Made by a program: the position numbers and the translations under genes | The notes under the pieces: model-generated | Told to the model about the DNA's origin: nothing | The model's database searches: none | The model's input: the letters and a program-made list of their open reading frames with translations, nothing else | Assembly: GCA_037969175.1 (NCBI GenBank) | Contig: JBBKWX010000239.1 | Location: 1 to 5,787, forward strand | DNA: 5,787 nt | Direction of reading: 5' to 3' | Source of the DNA: JBBKWX01 sp037969175 | GTDB lineage: Bacteria; Bacteroidota; Bacteroidia; AKYH767-A; JBBKVM01 | In this document: one piece after another, positions 1 through 5,787 of the stretch | How positions within the stretch are numbered: position 1 is the first letter of the stretch | How the letters are laid out: every line of letters starts with the position of its first letter

Positions 1-1
1 G

Positions 2-748
2 TGGACAACTAACAACGTTTTCCCCCCAAATCTCTCACCCTCCTCTGTTACAAAAACATCAGATTCCCATAGCGGCATGTGGGCAGCGGAGGTCCATATT
101 ATGTGTGTCGATCCGTCTAATTGTATATATATAAACGGAGCCTTGGCCACATATTCCTTTTATAACAATTTAGGAGGAGCTCCTTATACAGCCCGACCTG
201 TAGCTGTTACTTTTTGGGTGAAACATGGAAATTGGGCAGGAGAATATGCAGATGCCAAGGTTGAACTTACCAAATGGGTTCCTCAGCTTAATTCAAGATT
301 TATCATTGGAAGTGGAAGCTTTCAGATGTACTCATACATGCCTACCTGGTCCCAAAAAAGTATGTATATTTCTTATGATTATACTGACGATCCGGATACC
401 ATCCGCTTGTCTTTTGATGTTGGTGGCGACCAAACTCCTTTTCCCGGAACATCAATAATTATAGATGATGTTGACTTTACTTTTCCGGTTGGAGTGCAAG
501 AAAATAGTGGAGCTCAAATACATTTGTTTCCTAATCCGGCTTCCGAAACGATTATGTTAAATGTACCGACAGGAAATATGTGGGATCTGAGTCTTTATGA
601 TCAGCAGGGTAAAGAAGTGCTGAAGCGAACTATGAGTGATCAGGATAGGACAATAGATGTTAAACATTATGCTCGGGGATTTTACTTTTGGCGTCTTATT
701 GACAAGACCGGGCAAAAACAAACTTCAGGAAGTATTTCGCTACAATGA
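2..748 (+). CDS. Partial secreted protein: PCMD-like beta-sandwich domain plus T9SS type A sorting domain (5' end missing)
   Basis: The reading frame is open to the left edge of the window: 25 codons before the first ATG (77) read WTTNNVFPPNLSPSSVTKTS and onward without a stop. The ATG at 77 is therefore internal and the gene is cut by the window. Of the 248 visible residues, about 1-163 form a beta-rich domain. It has features I associate with the PCMD (putative carbohydrate metabolism) type domain of Bacteroidota: a W-T-T-N start, 'TSDSHSGMWAA', 'APYTARPVAVTFWVKH', 'VELTKW' and a closing 'IIIDDVDF'. A short linker (VGVQENSGA) leads to the T9SS type A tail, with F-P-N-P at residues 176-179, 'LSLYDQQGKEV' and 'ARGFYFWRL'. 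The tail is known to direct passage through the outer membrane and is then cleaved by the sortase PorU. The gene converges on the minus-strand gene at 764. The tail assignment is strong; the PCMD-like assignment comes from pattern memory, and a carbohydrate-binding module is an alternative. Confidence 0.88.
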   Translation, partial: WTTNNVFPPNLSPSSVTKTSDSHSGMWAAEVHIMCVDPSNCIYINGALATYSFYNNLGGAPYTARPVAVTFWVKHGNWAGEYADAKVELTKWVPQLNSRFIIGSGSFQMYSYMPTWSQKSMYISYDYTDDPDTIRLSFDVGGDQTPFPGTSIIIDDVDFTFPVGVQENSGAQIHLFPNPASETIMLNVPTGNMWDLSLYDQQGKEVLKRTMSDQDRTIDVKHYARGFYFWRLIDKTGQKQTSGSISLQ

Positions 749-763
749 TCTGTACTGCCAGAC

Positions 764-2215
764 CTAGAATATGATTGTATTCCCATTGGCGATCATAGTC
801 TGAATTTTGATCTGGGCTTGAATACTGGGTACACCACCACCCCATTGGCTTGATATATCAATATATTTACCCGTGATTGGAGGTGAAATATTATAGATCT
901 GATCAATAATTCCATCCAGCGTACTTTGGGAAAATTTGTTTTGAATAAAGTTAAATCTTGCTTCAAACATGGCGAGGGATGGCAAACTAAAATTTACTAT
1001 GTTTGAAGAATTGATAATAAAATCATGACTTGAGTTAGTTCCAATGGAACTTAGTACCGGGAAAGTTACCGAATTCAATGAATTTCCACCACAACTCCAA
1101 TCATCTGTAATATTAGTCAACGAAGGAAAGCTCAGGCTGGTAAGGGCTGCAGAACCGATTGAAGTATACAATGCTTCATTAAGCAGGGGTGCAGAAAAAG
1201 ATGACAAGGAGTTGGCATAAATATTAAATCCTCCTTTTGTCATTGACGGTACGCTTAAAGATGTAGTTATATTTCCTGAAATATATACACTTCCTTCTTG
1301 CAAGACAGGTAGGGTCACAGAAGGACAATTAGAGTCAAATATGATTGTGCCACATTTTGTTAATGCAGGAAGTGAAACAGAATTTAGAAGGTTGTTTTTG
1401 TAAAACGAAATTGTTCCTGTCGAAGTAGATAAAGTATTAAGGTTTATATTGTTCAATTTGGGATTGTAACTTAGTATAAAGAGATTTTCAGTGGATATGA
1501 GGGAAGGGAAGTTGAGGTTAAGTAATTCATAGTTTTGAGACACGTTTACTTCGTTAAAAACGACAGCGAGATCAGGAAAAGACAGCATGCTGAGCTGGCT
1601 ATTTTGTTGAACATTGACCTCAACCGCTTCAGTAAGCCCGGTTACATCGAGGCTGGTGAGTTGTGTGGTTTTTATGATCCATACAAACTGAGTATTTGAG
1701 CCCACTTCCTGCTGAATTTTCAAAGCAGCCTGAGCATCTGTAATATCACCGGTGATCACAACGTAGGTTTTTCCACTGCCCCCGGTGCCACCTCCGGAAC
1801 TGATCATATCAGCAGTTTTTGCATGCAGTGCATAAGGCACGCTTAGAAATTGAGTTGTTCCCATGAGCTGGAAATTTGCGCCGCCACTGGCATCCAATCC
1901 GACTTGCAAATAATAGCTGTCCAGACTCCAGTCTATGGTTGCAAACACTCCACTTTGTACTGCTCCCATTCCTATCTTCAGATTGAAAACCCCAAAACTG
2001 TCCGTGCTTGTAGCGTGATTTTCGGCATACAGGATGACTCCTGTAGTCGAACCTTTTAAAATGCTGAATTGAACTGCAATATTTTGATTTGATAAAGCAT
2101 TATTTGCGGCATCTCTGGCAACCCCGCTGTAGTTGAATGCCTGTGGTGGTGCGGTCTGTGAAAACGTTATTCCCGAGATCAGGAAAAAAATAAATAAGGA
2201 AAACAATTTCTGCAT
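764..2215 (-). CDS. Secreted leucine-rich-like repeat protein with Bacteroidota N-terminal domain, no T9SS tail
   Basis: This 483-residue protein starts with a clean Sec signal peptide (MQKLFSLFIFFLISGITFS, cut near residue 19). There is no lipobox cysteine, so a lipoprotein is unlikely. Residues about 25-135 match a domain common in secreted Bacteroidota proteins: 'FNYSGVARDAANNALSNQNI', 'VQFSILKGS', 'YAENHATSTDSFGVFNLKIG', 'QFLSVPYALHAKTAD'. A glycine/serine linker follows (139-148). Residues about 187-427 hold roughly eleven repeats of 19-26 residues with the pattern L-x-S-[LV]-x-[FL]-P-x-L-x(6-9)-[IF]-x(4)-N. They resemble leucine-rich or receptor-L-type solenoid repeats. The end (428-483: 'FSQSTLDGIIDQI', 'GKYIDISSQWGGGVPS', 'IKIQTMIANGNTIIF') resembles the usual C-terminal cap of such proteins. 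No F-P-N-P sorting domain is present, unlike the other three genes. The ATG at 2215 is chosen because it begins the signal peptide directly. A ligand-binding or adhesive role is inferred; the partner is unknown. Confidence 0.9.
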   Translation of the reverse strand: MQKLFSLFIFFLISGITFSQTAPPQAFNYSGVARDAANNALSNQNIAVQFSILKGSTTGVILYAENHATSTDSFGVFNLKIGMGAVQSGVFATIDWSLDSYYLQVGLDASGGANFQLMGTTQFLSVPYALHAKTADMISSGGGTGGSGKTYVVITGDITDAQAALKIQQEVGSNTQFVWIIKTTQLTSLDVTGLTEAVEVNVQQNSQLSMLSFPDLAVVFNEVNVSQNYELLNLNFPSLISTENLFILSYNPKLNNINLNTLSTSTGTISFYKNNLLNSVSLPALTKCGTIIFDSNCPSVTLPVLQEGSVYISGNITTSLSVPSMTKGGFNIYANSLSSFSAPLLNEALYTSIGSAALTSLSFPSLTNITDDWSCGGNSLNSVTFPVLSSIGTNSSHDFIINSSNIVNFSLPSLAMFEARFNFIQNKFSQSTLDGIIDQIYNISPPITGKYIDISSQWGGGVPSIQAQIKIQTMIANGNTIIF

Positions 2216-2234
2216 GCTGGTGTGATTATACTAT

Positions 2235-2265
2235 GCAAAGTACGATACGTACTTATGGAAAGCAA
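2235..2265 (-). promoter_or_regulatory. Candidate promoter of the leucine-rich-like gene
   Basis: Read on the minus strand, TACTTTGC (2243-2236) keeps the TTTG core of the Bacteroidota -7 element, with the TA one base too close to it. TTG lies at 2265-2263, 19 bp further upstream, which suits the -33 element. A transcript would begin some 10-15 bases before the ATG at 2215. The match is imperfect. A second, less likely option is ATCATTTG (rc of 2269-2276). Confidence 0.4.
2238..2254. repeat. 17-bp palindrome overlapping the minus-strand promoter
   Basis: AAGTACG (2238-2244) and CGTACTT (2248-2254) are perfect 7-bp inverted arms around a 3-bp centre (ATA). The element covers most of the candidate -7 element of the minus-strand gene and extends upstream into its spacer. 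This is a typical position for a repressor operator. The symmetry is seen directly; the operator role is inferred. Confidence 0.45.
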
Positions 2266-2275
2266 GAGCAAATGA

Positions 2276-2308
2276 TTGACTAGCGGTAGAGCGATTATAT
2301 TAAGTTTG
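2276..2308 (+). promoter_or_regulatory. Candidate plus-strand promoter for the first propeller gene
   Basis: TAAGTTTG (2301-2308) is an exact match to the Bacteroidota -7 consensus TAnnTTTG. TTG at 2276-2278 lies 22 bp upstream, near the upper end of accepted -33/-7 spacing. Transcription would start near 2314, leaving an untranslated leader of about 225 bases before the ATG at 2539. Such an octamer can arise by chance in AT-rich DNA, and the long leader is a point against it. Confidence 0.3.
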
Positions 2309-2314
2309 GGAGTG

Positions 2315-2338
2315 GTTTTTCGAAAAATTTCGAAAAAC
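2315..2338. repeat. 24-bp palindrome made of two in-phase TTTCGAAA-type units
   Basis: GTTTTTCGAAA (2315-2325) and TTTCGAAAAAC (2328-2338) are perfect 11-bp inverted arms around AA. The same block also reads as two direct tandem copies of TTTCGAAAAA (2318-2327 and 2328-2337). The two TTCGAA centres are therefore exactly 10 bp apart, about one helical turn. It begins where a transcript from the candidate plus-strand promoter would start. No gene runs into it from either side, so a terminator role is unlikely. A protein-binding operator is the simplest inference. Confidence 0.5.
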
Positions 2339-2538
2339 AGTGTAAGAGTGTTTTTTCTATTTTTCTCTGTGATAATCTATGCCTCTTTGTCTCTATGGTA
2401 TATTTTGACTTAAAGGTCATTACATAACATTCTTATGTTGTAAAGCACGTAATTTTACTATTATGATAATTAAATTGATTGTATCTTCATTTTTAATATC
2501 ACACAAATCCTCATATTCAATTAAACCTGACCGCATCA

Positions 2539-4089
2539 ATGCGTAAACTGATATCCCTTTTAACCCTGCTGCTTGTATTTGTATCCAATGGTTTTTCACA
2601 ATACACTTTTGAAAAAACAATTGGTAATGAAGCATGGACCACCCCCAAGCCGATAATATCAGAATGGGACAATGGTGTTTTGGTTTTGCAATACGTTTTT
2701 GTAAGTCATGATTATAGATCCATGAACATTACAAAATTCGATTCAGTCGGAGGTATACAATGGCAAAAGAATTATGATAAAGGATTTTTATGGATTAATG
2801 ATGGCATACAGACAGCAGACTCTGGTTTTTTATATACAGGAACTTTTCGGGAATCTTGGAATCCGTCAAACCCAAGAATGGTGCTAATGAAAACGGACTT
2901 TAATGGTAATCTGGTATGGACTCTCAAAGTTTCAAACATTGGAATCAACTCGGGAGCAAAGTTTACCAGGATGTTGGATGGTAAAATAATCATAGGTGCA
3001 AATACAAAAGAATATGGACCGGGTGCAAATGCGTTTTATATAATCATGGCAGACTCTTTTGGAAACCCTTTATGGGGAAGAACCTATGGTTTACTTGGAG
3101 AAGATGGTTTAGGTGCTGTAATAAGCACAAAAGACAATGGTATATTGATGGCTGGAATAGCTCAGGGAAATGACCCTATGTTAGTAAAAACTGATTCTTC
3201 GGGAAATATTCTCTGGGCAAAAATTTATGACCAGCCTAATGAATACAGGACTGTCAGCGATATTTCAGAAATGCAGGATGGAAGCATTGTCTTTGGTGGA
3301 TACTCTCAGAATAATAATGGATATGTTTGCAGGGTTAGCGCTAATGGAGTTTTGCTTTGGACCAATGATTATAAGTCGCTGCCTAAAAGAATCTTTATAT
3401 ATTCTTTGGATGTTAATAATCAGAATCAAATAGTCTGTGGTGGACGTGTAACCATTTATGATGGATCTACTGTAGAAGAACAAAGGGGTATTTTTTTTAT
3501 TTTGGATGAGCTTGGAAATGTATTAAGCAGTAAACAATACAATGGTCTTGGAGAATGTGATATCAGGCTCACTCCTACTGGAGATTCAAGGTATTATGGT
3601 ACGGGTTGGATGTATCAAGCCGGTCAGGGGAGAACAATTTTTTTTAAGTTGGATTCTCTTGGCAATGGTGCCTGTCAGGATTCAAGTGTAATCATTTCAA
3701 AAACACCCCAATCACTTACGGAATTAATTGCACCTGTTTATGGTGGATTTGCATTAGTAACTTCGCTTGACTCCAGCATCACTGTGACGGCTATAAATCA
3801 AAGTGTGATCAGTAATTGTTCATCGACCGGAATTCAAAATGTGGAAAGAAATGAATCCGTTTCGTTGTTTCCAAATCCAACGAAACGCAAATTTAATTTA
3901 CATTTTAATGAAACAGTACAGGAATATGAAGTAACTATATATACTGTTCTCGGATCAAAAATATTTAATAGAAAGTATGTTCGTGACATGGATATGGAAA
4001 TTGATCCCGGATCAATTACTGAAGGGTTATATTATGTGGTAATATCATCAGACAAATTCAGGTTTGTAAAAAAAATGATTGTTAATTAA
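2539..4089 (+). CDS. Secreted beta-propeller protein with T9SS type A sorting domain
   Basis: This 516-residue protein starts with a signal peptide (MRKLISLLTLLLVFVSNGFS, cut before Q21), which fixes the ATG at 2539. Residues about 25-400 hold seven degenerate copies of a K-x-D-x-x-G-N-x-x-W type motif near residues 63-75, 114-127, 167-179, 213-226, 262-274, 318-329 and 367-378. Examples are 'KTDFNGNLVW' and 'KTDSSGNILW'. Each is followed by a blade with a 'DGG/DNG..(L/I)..G' type strand. The tryptophan is lost in the last two copies. Residues about 441-516 are a T9SS type A tail with F-P-N-P at 444-447, 'VTIYTVLGSKIF', 'ITEGLYYVVI' and the basic end 'FRFVKKMIVN'. The protein should be exported by Sec and then the T9SS and be attached to or released from the surface. 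The next gene encodes a similar protein on the same strand. The ligand is unknown, and no catalytic residues are recognised. Confidence 0.92.
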   Translation: MRKLISLLTLLLVFVSNGFSQYTFEKTIGNEAWTTPKPIISEWDNGVLVLQYVFVSHDYRSMNITKFDSVGGIQWQKNYDKGFLWINDGIQTADSGFLYTGTFRESWNPSNPRMVLMKTDFNGNLVWTLKVSNIGINSGAKFTRMLDGKIIIGANTKEYGPGANAFYIIMADSFGNPLWGRTYGLLGEDGLGAVISTKDNGILMAGIAQGNDPMLVKTDSSGNILWAKIYDQPNEYRTVSDISEMQDGSIVFGGYSQNNNGYVCRVSANGVLLWTNDYKSLPKRIFIYSLDVNNQNQIVCGGRVTIYDGSTVEEQRGIFFILDELGNVLSSKQYNGLGECDIRLTPTGDSRYYGTGWMYQAGQGRTIFFKLDSLGNGACQDSSVIISKTPQSLTELIAPVYGGFALVTSLDSSITVTAINQSVISNCSSTGIQNVERNESVSLFPNPTKRKFNLHFNETVQEYEVTIYTVLGSKIFNRKYVRDMDMEIDPGSITEGLYYVVISSDKFRFVKKMIVN

Positions 4090-4112
4090 GTTGTATTACT
4101 TATGTAATTTTG
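4079..4112 (+). promoter_or_regulatory. Candidate promoter of the second propeller gene
   Basis: TAATTTTG (4105-4112) is an exact TAnnTTTG -7 element, and its last base lies 11 bp before the ATG at 4124. TTG at 4079-4081, inside the last codons of the preceding gene, gives a -33 element with a 23-bp spacer, at the long end of the accepted range. Transcription would begin about 4-8 bases before the start codon, so the leader would be very short. The element suggests that the second propeller gene can be transcribed apart from the first. Confidence 0.45.
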
Positions 4113-4123
4113 TCTATTCAACT

Positions 4124-5782
4124 ATGAAACGAATAATTTTAATTGTTCCCTTTATTTTACTGATCCTGACAAGATTCGGATTTGGTCAAACATCTTTCCA
4201 AAAAAATTGGGATCAAAAATACGGCGCTTATATTCAAGATTATTCTCGTAGTAATCCAATTCAAGATGCTGATGGAAACTTTATTTTTCTGGTAACATCC
4301 AGCGGTGGTCCAGGAGGAGAATATACTATTTCATCATATGGTGGATGGGATTACTGGATCTTTAAAGTAGACAGTTTGGGTAATTTACTCTCCATGTTCC
4401 GCTTTGGCGGCTCCTCTCAAGAGTATGGACAGAAATTGATTTCTTTACCGGATGGTGGTTATTTGATTGCAGGAGAATCTTCCAGCCCTGTCAGTGGAAA
4501 TAAAACAGAGGCATTGCGAGGAGGAACTGATATGTGGGTAGTACGAACAGATTCAAGTTTCAACATTTTGTGGGACAAAACTTTGGGTGGGACAAGTAAT
4601 GAAACTTGCGTTGATGCGATAATAACTCCGGATAATGGATTCATCCTTGTTGGAACAACTAAATCATTACAGGGTATGGATGTTTCTCAGCCAGGATTTA
4701 ATGGCCCTTCCCAATCAAAAGAGGATTATTGGGTAGTTCGAATTGATAGCATTGGCAATAAGATATGGGATAAGAGATATGGGGGTATTGAAGACGAAAT
4801 AGCATATTCAATAATTGAGTCTGGAGATGGAAATTATCTCATATCCGGTACAACCAGATCTTCAAATGGAGGAATGATAACTCAAACTTCAAGAGGTGAT
4901 CAAGATTTCTGGGTGTTGAAAATAGACCCTTCCGGAAATAAGATTTGGGATAAAAGATACGGTTCTCCCGGTTCTACTGATATGGCAGAATCCCCATACC
5001 TACAATTGACTTCTGGTGGAGGATTTATTATAGCAGGAACATCGGATGGAGAAGTCGGTTACGAAAAGTCAGCTCCTCGAAAAGGAGTTGTAGATTTTTG
5101 GGTTCTTAAATGTGATTCTTTAGGGACAAAACTGTGGGACAGAACCTTCGGAGGAGACAAAAATGAGTACCTCAATGTTTTCAATAAATTGTCTGATGGT
5201 AACTACCTCCTTGGAGGAGCTTCTTATAGTCAGAATAATGGTGATAAAACACAGGCGAACTGGGCAGTCTCTATTGCAAATATGTGGATAGTTAAATTTA
5301 ACCCTGCTGGTCAGAAAATCTGGGATGTCAGATGGGGTGCGATTAAAGGGGAAAACTGTACAGGAATATTAGAATTAAACAATGGAGGATTTTTGGCAAC
5401 CGGTAGTTCTGTTTCGCATCTTTCAGGAGATAAGAGCCAAAATAACTGGCAGTTGACTCCTACCAGTAATATAGCTGTGAATGTTTGGGCTATCAAGTTT
5501 TCTTCATCCACGGTGGGTTTCAACGAATTTGATAAATCCGGAATATTCATTTATCCCAATCCGGTAAATTCAGAACTCCATATCAGAAATAACACAGGAA
5601 ATTTTTCAGAAGCTAAGTTCAAAATATTTGATTCCCTTGGAAGGACTTTTTATGAATTAGCCGTTTCCAATCAGCTTGAAGAACTAACGATCGATCTAAC
5701 CAATCTGGCACCGGGAATCTATTTTATTCAAGGAGAAGAAGCTGAAAAAAATTGGGTTGGTAAGTTTATTAAGAGCAACTGA
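4124..5782 (+). CDS. Secreted seven-bladed beta-propeller protein with T9SS type A sorting domain
   Basis: The start is set at 4124. An in-frame ATG at 4079 would add 15 residues before a good signal peptide (MKRIILIVPFILLILTRFGFG, cut before Q22) and overlap the preceding gene by 11 bp. The protein is 552 residues. Seven closing motifs of the form [DN]-x-W-x-[VLIF]-[KR]-x-[DN] lie at residues 76, 136, 201, 261, 324, 386 and 453, spaced 60-67 residues apart. Most are followed by G-N-x-[IL]-W-D-x-[KR]-[YF]-G-G, which opens the next blade; 'KNWDQKYGA' near the N-terminus supplies the first blade. This is good evidence for a seven-bladed propeller. Residues about 468-552 form the T9SS type A tail, with Y-P-N-P near 477-480, 'FKIFDSLGRTFYEL', 'LAPGIYFI' and the basic end 'KFIKSN'. 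It is a more regular relative of the upstream gene. Surface display or release through the T9SS is expected. Binding rather than enzymatic activity is inferred. Confidence 0.93.
   Translation: MKRIILIVPFILLILTRFGFGQTSFQKNWDQKYGAYIQDYSRSNPIQDADGNFIFLVTSSGGPGGEYTISSYGGWDYWIFKVDSLGNLLSMFRFGGSSQEYGQKLISLPDGGYLIAGESSSPVSGNKTEALRGGTDMWVVRTDSSFNILWDKTLGGTSNETCVDAIITPDNGFILVGTTKSLQGMDVSQPGFNGPSQSKEDYWVVRIDSIGNKIWDKRYGGIEDEIAYSIIESGDGNYLISGTTRSSNGGMITQTSRGDQDFWVLKIDPSGNKIWDKRYGSPGSTDMAESPYLQLTSGGGFIIAGTSDGEVGYEKSAPRKGVVDFWVLKCDSLGTKLWDRTFGGDKNEYLNVFNKLSDGNYLLGGASYSQNNGDKTQANWAVSIANMWIVKFNPAGQKIWDVRWGAIKGENCTGILELNNGGFLATGSSVSHLSGDKSQNNWQLTPTSNIAVNVWAIKFSSSTVGFNEFDKSGIFIYPNPVNSELHIRNNTGNFSEAKFKIFDSLGRTFYELAVSNQLEELTIDLTNLAPGIYFIQGEEAEKNWVGKFIKSN
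4754..4962 (+). repeat. Intragenic blade repeat with near-identical DNA 180 bp apart
   Basis: The 29-bp stretches 4754-4782 and 4934-4962 differ at only four positions and lie exactly 180 bp (60 codons) apart. Both encode GNKIWDKRYG. The surrounding residues are also similar (DYWVVRIDSIGN against DFWVLKIDPSGN), so two neighbouring propeller blades appear to derive from a fairly recent internal duplication or gene conversion. Selection on the protein motif alone could explain part of the DNA identity. Confidence 0.6.
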
Positions 5783-5787
5783 GAGCG

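Larger units (their letters stand above)
2216..2538. promoter_or_regulatory. Divergent intergenic region between the leucine-rich-like gene and the first propeller gene
   Basis: These 323 bp separate two divergently transcribed starts and hold no convincing gene. From left to right they contain a candidate minus-strand promoter overlapped by a 17-bp palindrome, a candidate plus-strand promoter, a 24-bp palindrome, a pyrimidine-rich stretch (2349-2371) and a very AT-rich segment up to the ATG at 2539. A small inverted repeat, ACATAA (2422-2427) against TTATGT (2433-2438), is weak. TATCTTCA at 2482-2489 is a partial match to TAnnTTTG closer to the plus-strand start and an alternative promoter site. 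No Shine-Dalgarno sequence precedes either ATG, as is usual in Bacteroidota. Confidence 0.7.

Noticed and set aside
77..79. ATG at 77 as the true start of the first gene
   Set aside because: The frame is open to the window edge, the upstream residues fit the same domain, and no signal peptide follows this ATG although the protein has a T9SS tail.
1850..2059. Plus-strand frame inside the leucine-rich-like gene
   Set aside because: It lies antisense to the well-supported N-terminal domain, with no independent evidence of coding.
2315..2365. Rho-independent terminator (24-bp palindrome followed by T-rich sequence)
   Set aside because: No gene on either strand runs into this site, the stem would be mostly A-U pairs with almost no loop, and the T-run lies some distance after the stem.
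2216..2538. tRNA or structured RNA gene in the divergent region
   Set aside because: No cloverleaf, conserved T-loop-like sequence or GC-rich fold is visible; the region is low-complexity and AT-rich.
2420..2635. Small minus-strand frame across the start of the first propeller gene
   Set aside because: It overlaps the signal-peptide coding region antisense and shows no recognisable protein features.
4079..4123. Longer N-terminus for the second propeller gene, starting at the ATG at 4079
   Set aside because: It adds 15 residues in front of a complete signal peptide, overlaps the preceding gene and starts upstream of the candidate promoter element.
4349..5500. CRISPR-like or satellite repeat array
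   Set aside because: The roughly 180-200 bp periodicity is in frame and encodes propeller blades; there are no short identical repeats with unique spacers.
2539..5782. Enzymatic role such as sialidase (Asp-box) or PQQ dehydrogenase for the propeller proteins
   Set aside because: The repeated motif lacks the S-x-D-x-G-x-x-W Asp-box pattern in a consistent form, and no catalytic residues of those families were recognised.

Overview
The window looks like a piece of a Bacteroidota chromosome (Flavobacteriia, Chitinophagia, Saprospiria or a related class; the sequence does not settle which). The DNA is AT-rich. All three complete genes encode Sec signal peptides with a Q at or next to the predicted cleavage site. 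Three of the four proteins end in a type IX secretion (T9SS) type A C-terminal sorting domain carrying the [FY]-P-N-P motif. No Shine-Dalgarno-like sequence precedes the starts, and the best promoter candidates match the Bacteroidota -33/-7 type (TTG ... TAnnTTTG). No mobile element, RNA gene or CRISPR array was seen.

Layout. (1) 2-748, plus strand: the 3' part of a secreted protein with a PCMD-like beta-sandwich domain and a T9SS tail; its start lies outside the window. (2) 764-2215, minus strand, convergent with gene 1 and only 15 bp from it: a secreted protein with the Bacteroidota N-terminal domain of the 'FNYxxVxRDxxxN ... SVPYALxA' type, followed by about eleven leucine-rich-like repeats of 19-26 residues and no T9SS tail. 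(3) 2216-2538: a 323-bp divergent intergenic region with two palindromes and candidate promoters in both directions. (4) 2539-4089 and 4124-5782, plus strand: two tandem, distantly similar secreted beta-propeller proteins with T9SS tails. They are separated by 34 bp that contain a perfect TAnnTTTG -7 element just upstream of the second start.

Function. All four products are predicted to leave the cytoplasm. Three should cross the outer membrane through the T9SS and be attached to the surface or released. The fourth has no visible sorting signal and its final location is unclear. The domain types (PCMD-like, leucine-rich-like, beta-propeller) suggest binding or adhesion rather than catalysis, and no catalytic motif was recognised. 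The genes need not form one pathway: the orientation gives at least three transcription units. The T9SS machinery (PorK/L/M/N, SprA, PorU and others) is not in the window and must be encoded elsewhere.

No clearly new biological system was found. The items most worth a second look are the 24-bp palindrome next to a candidate promoter in the divergent region, the second palindrome overlapping the minus-strand promoter, the blade-level duplication inside the last gene, and the leucine-rich-like protein with no export tail.
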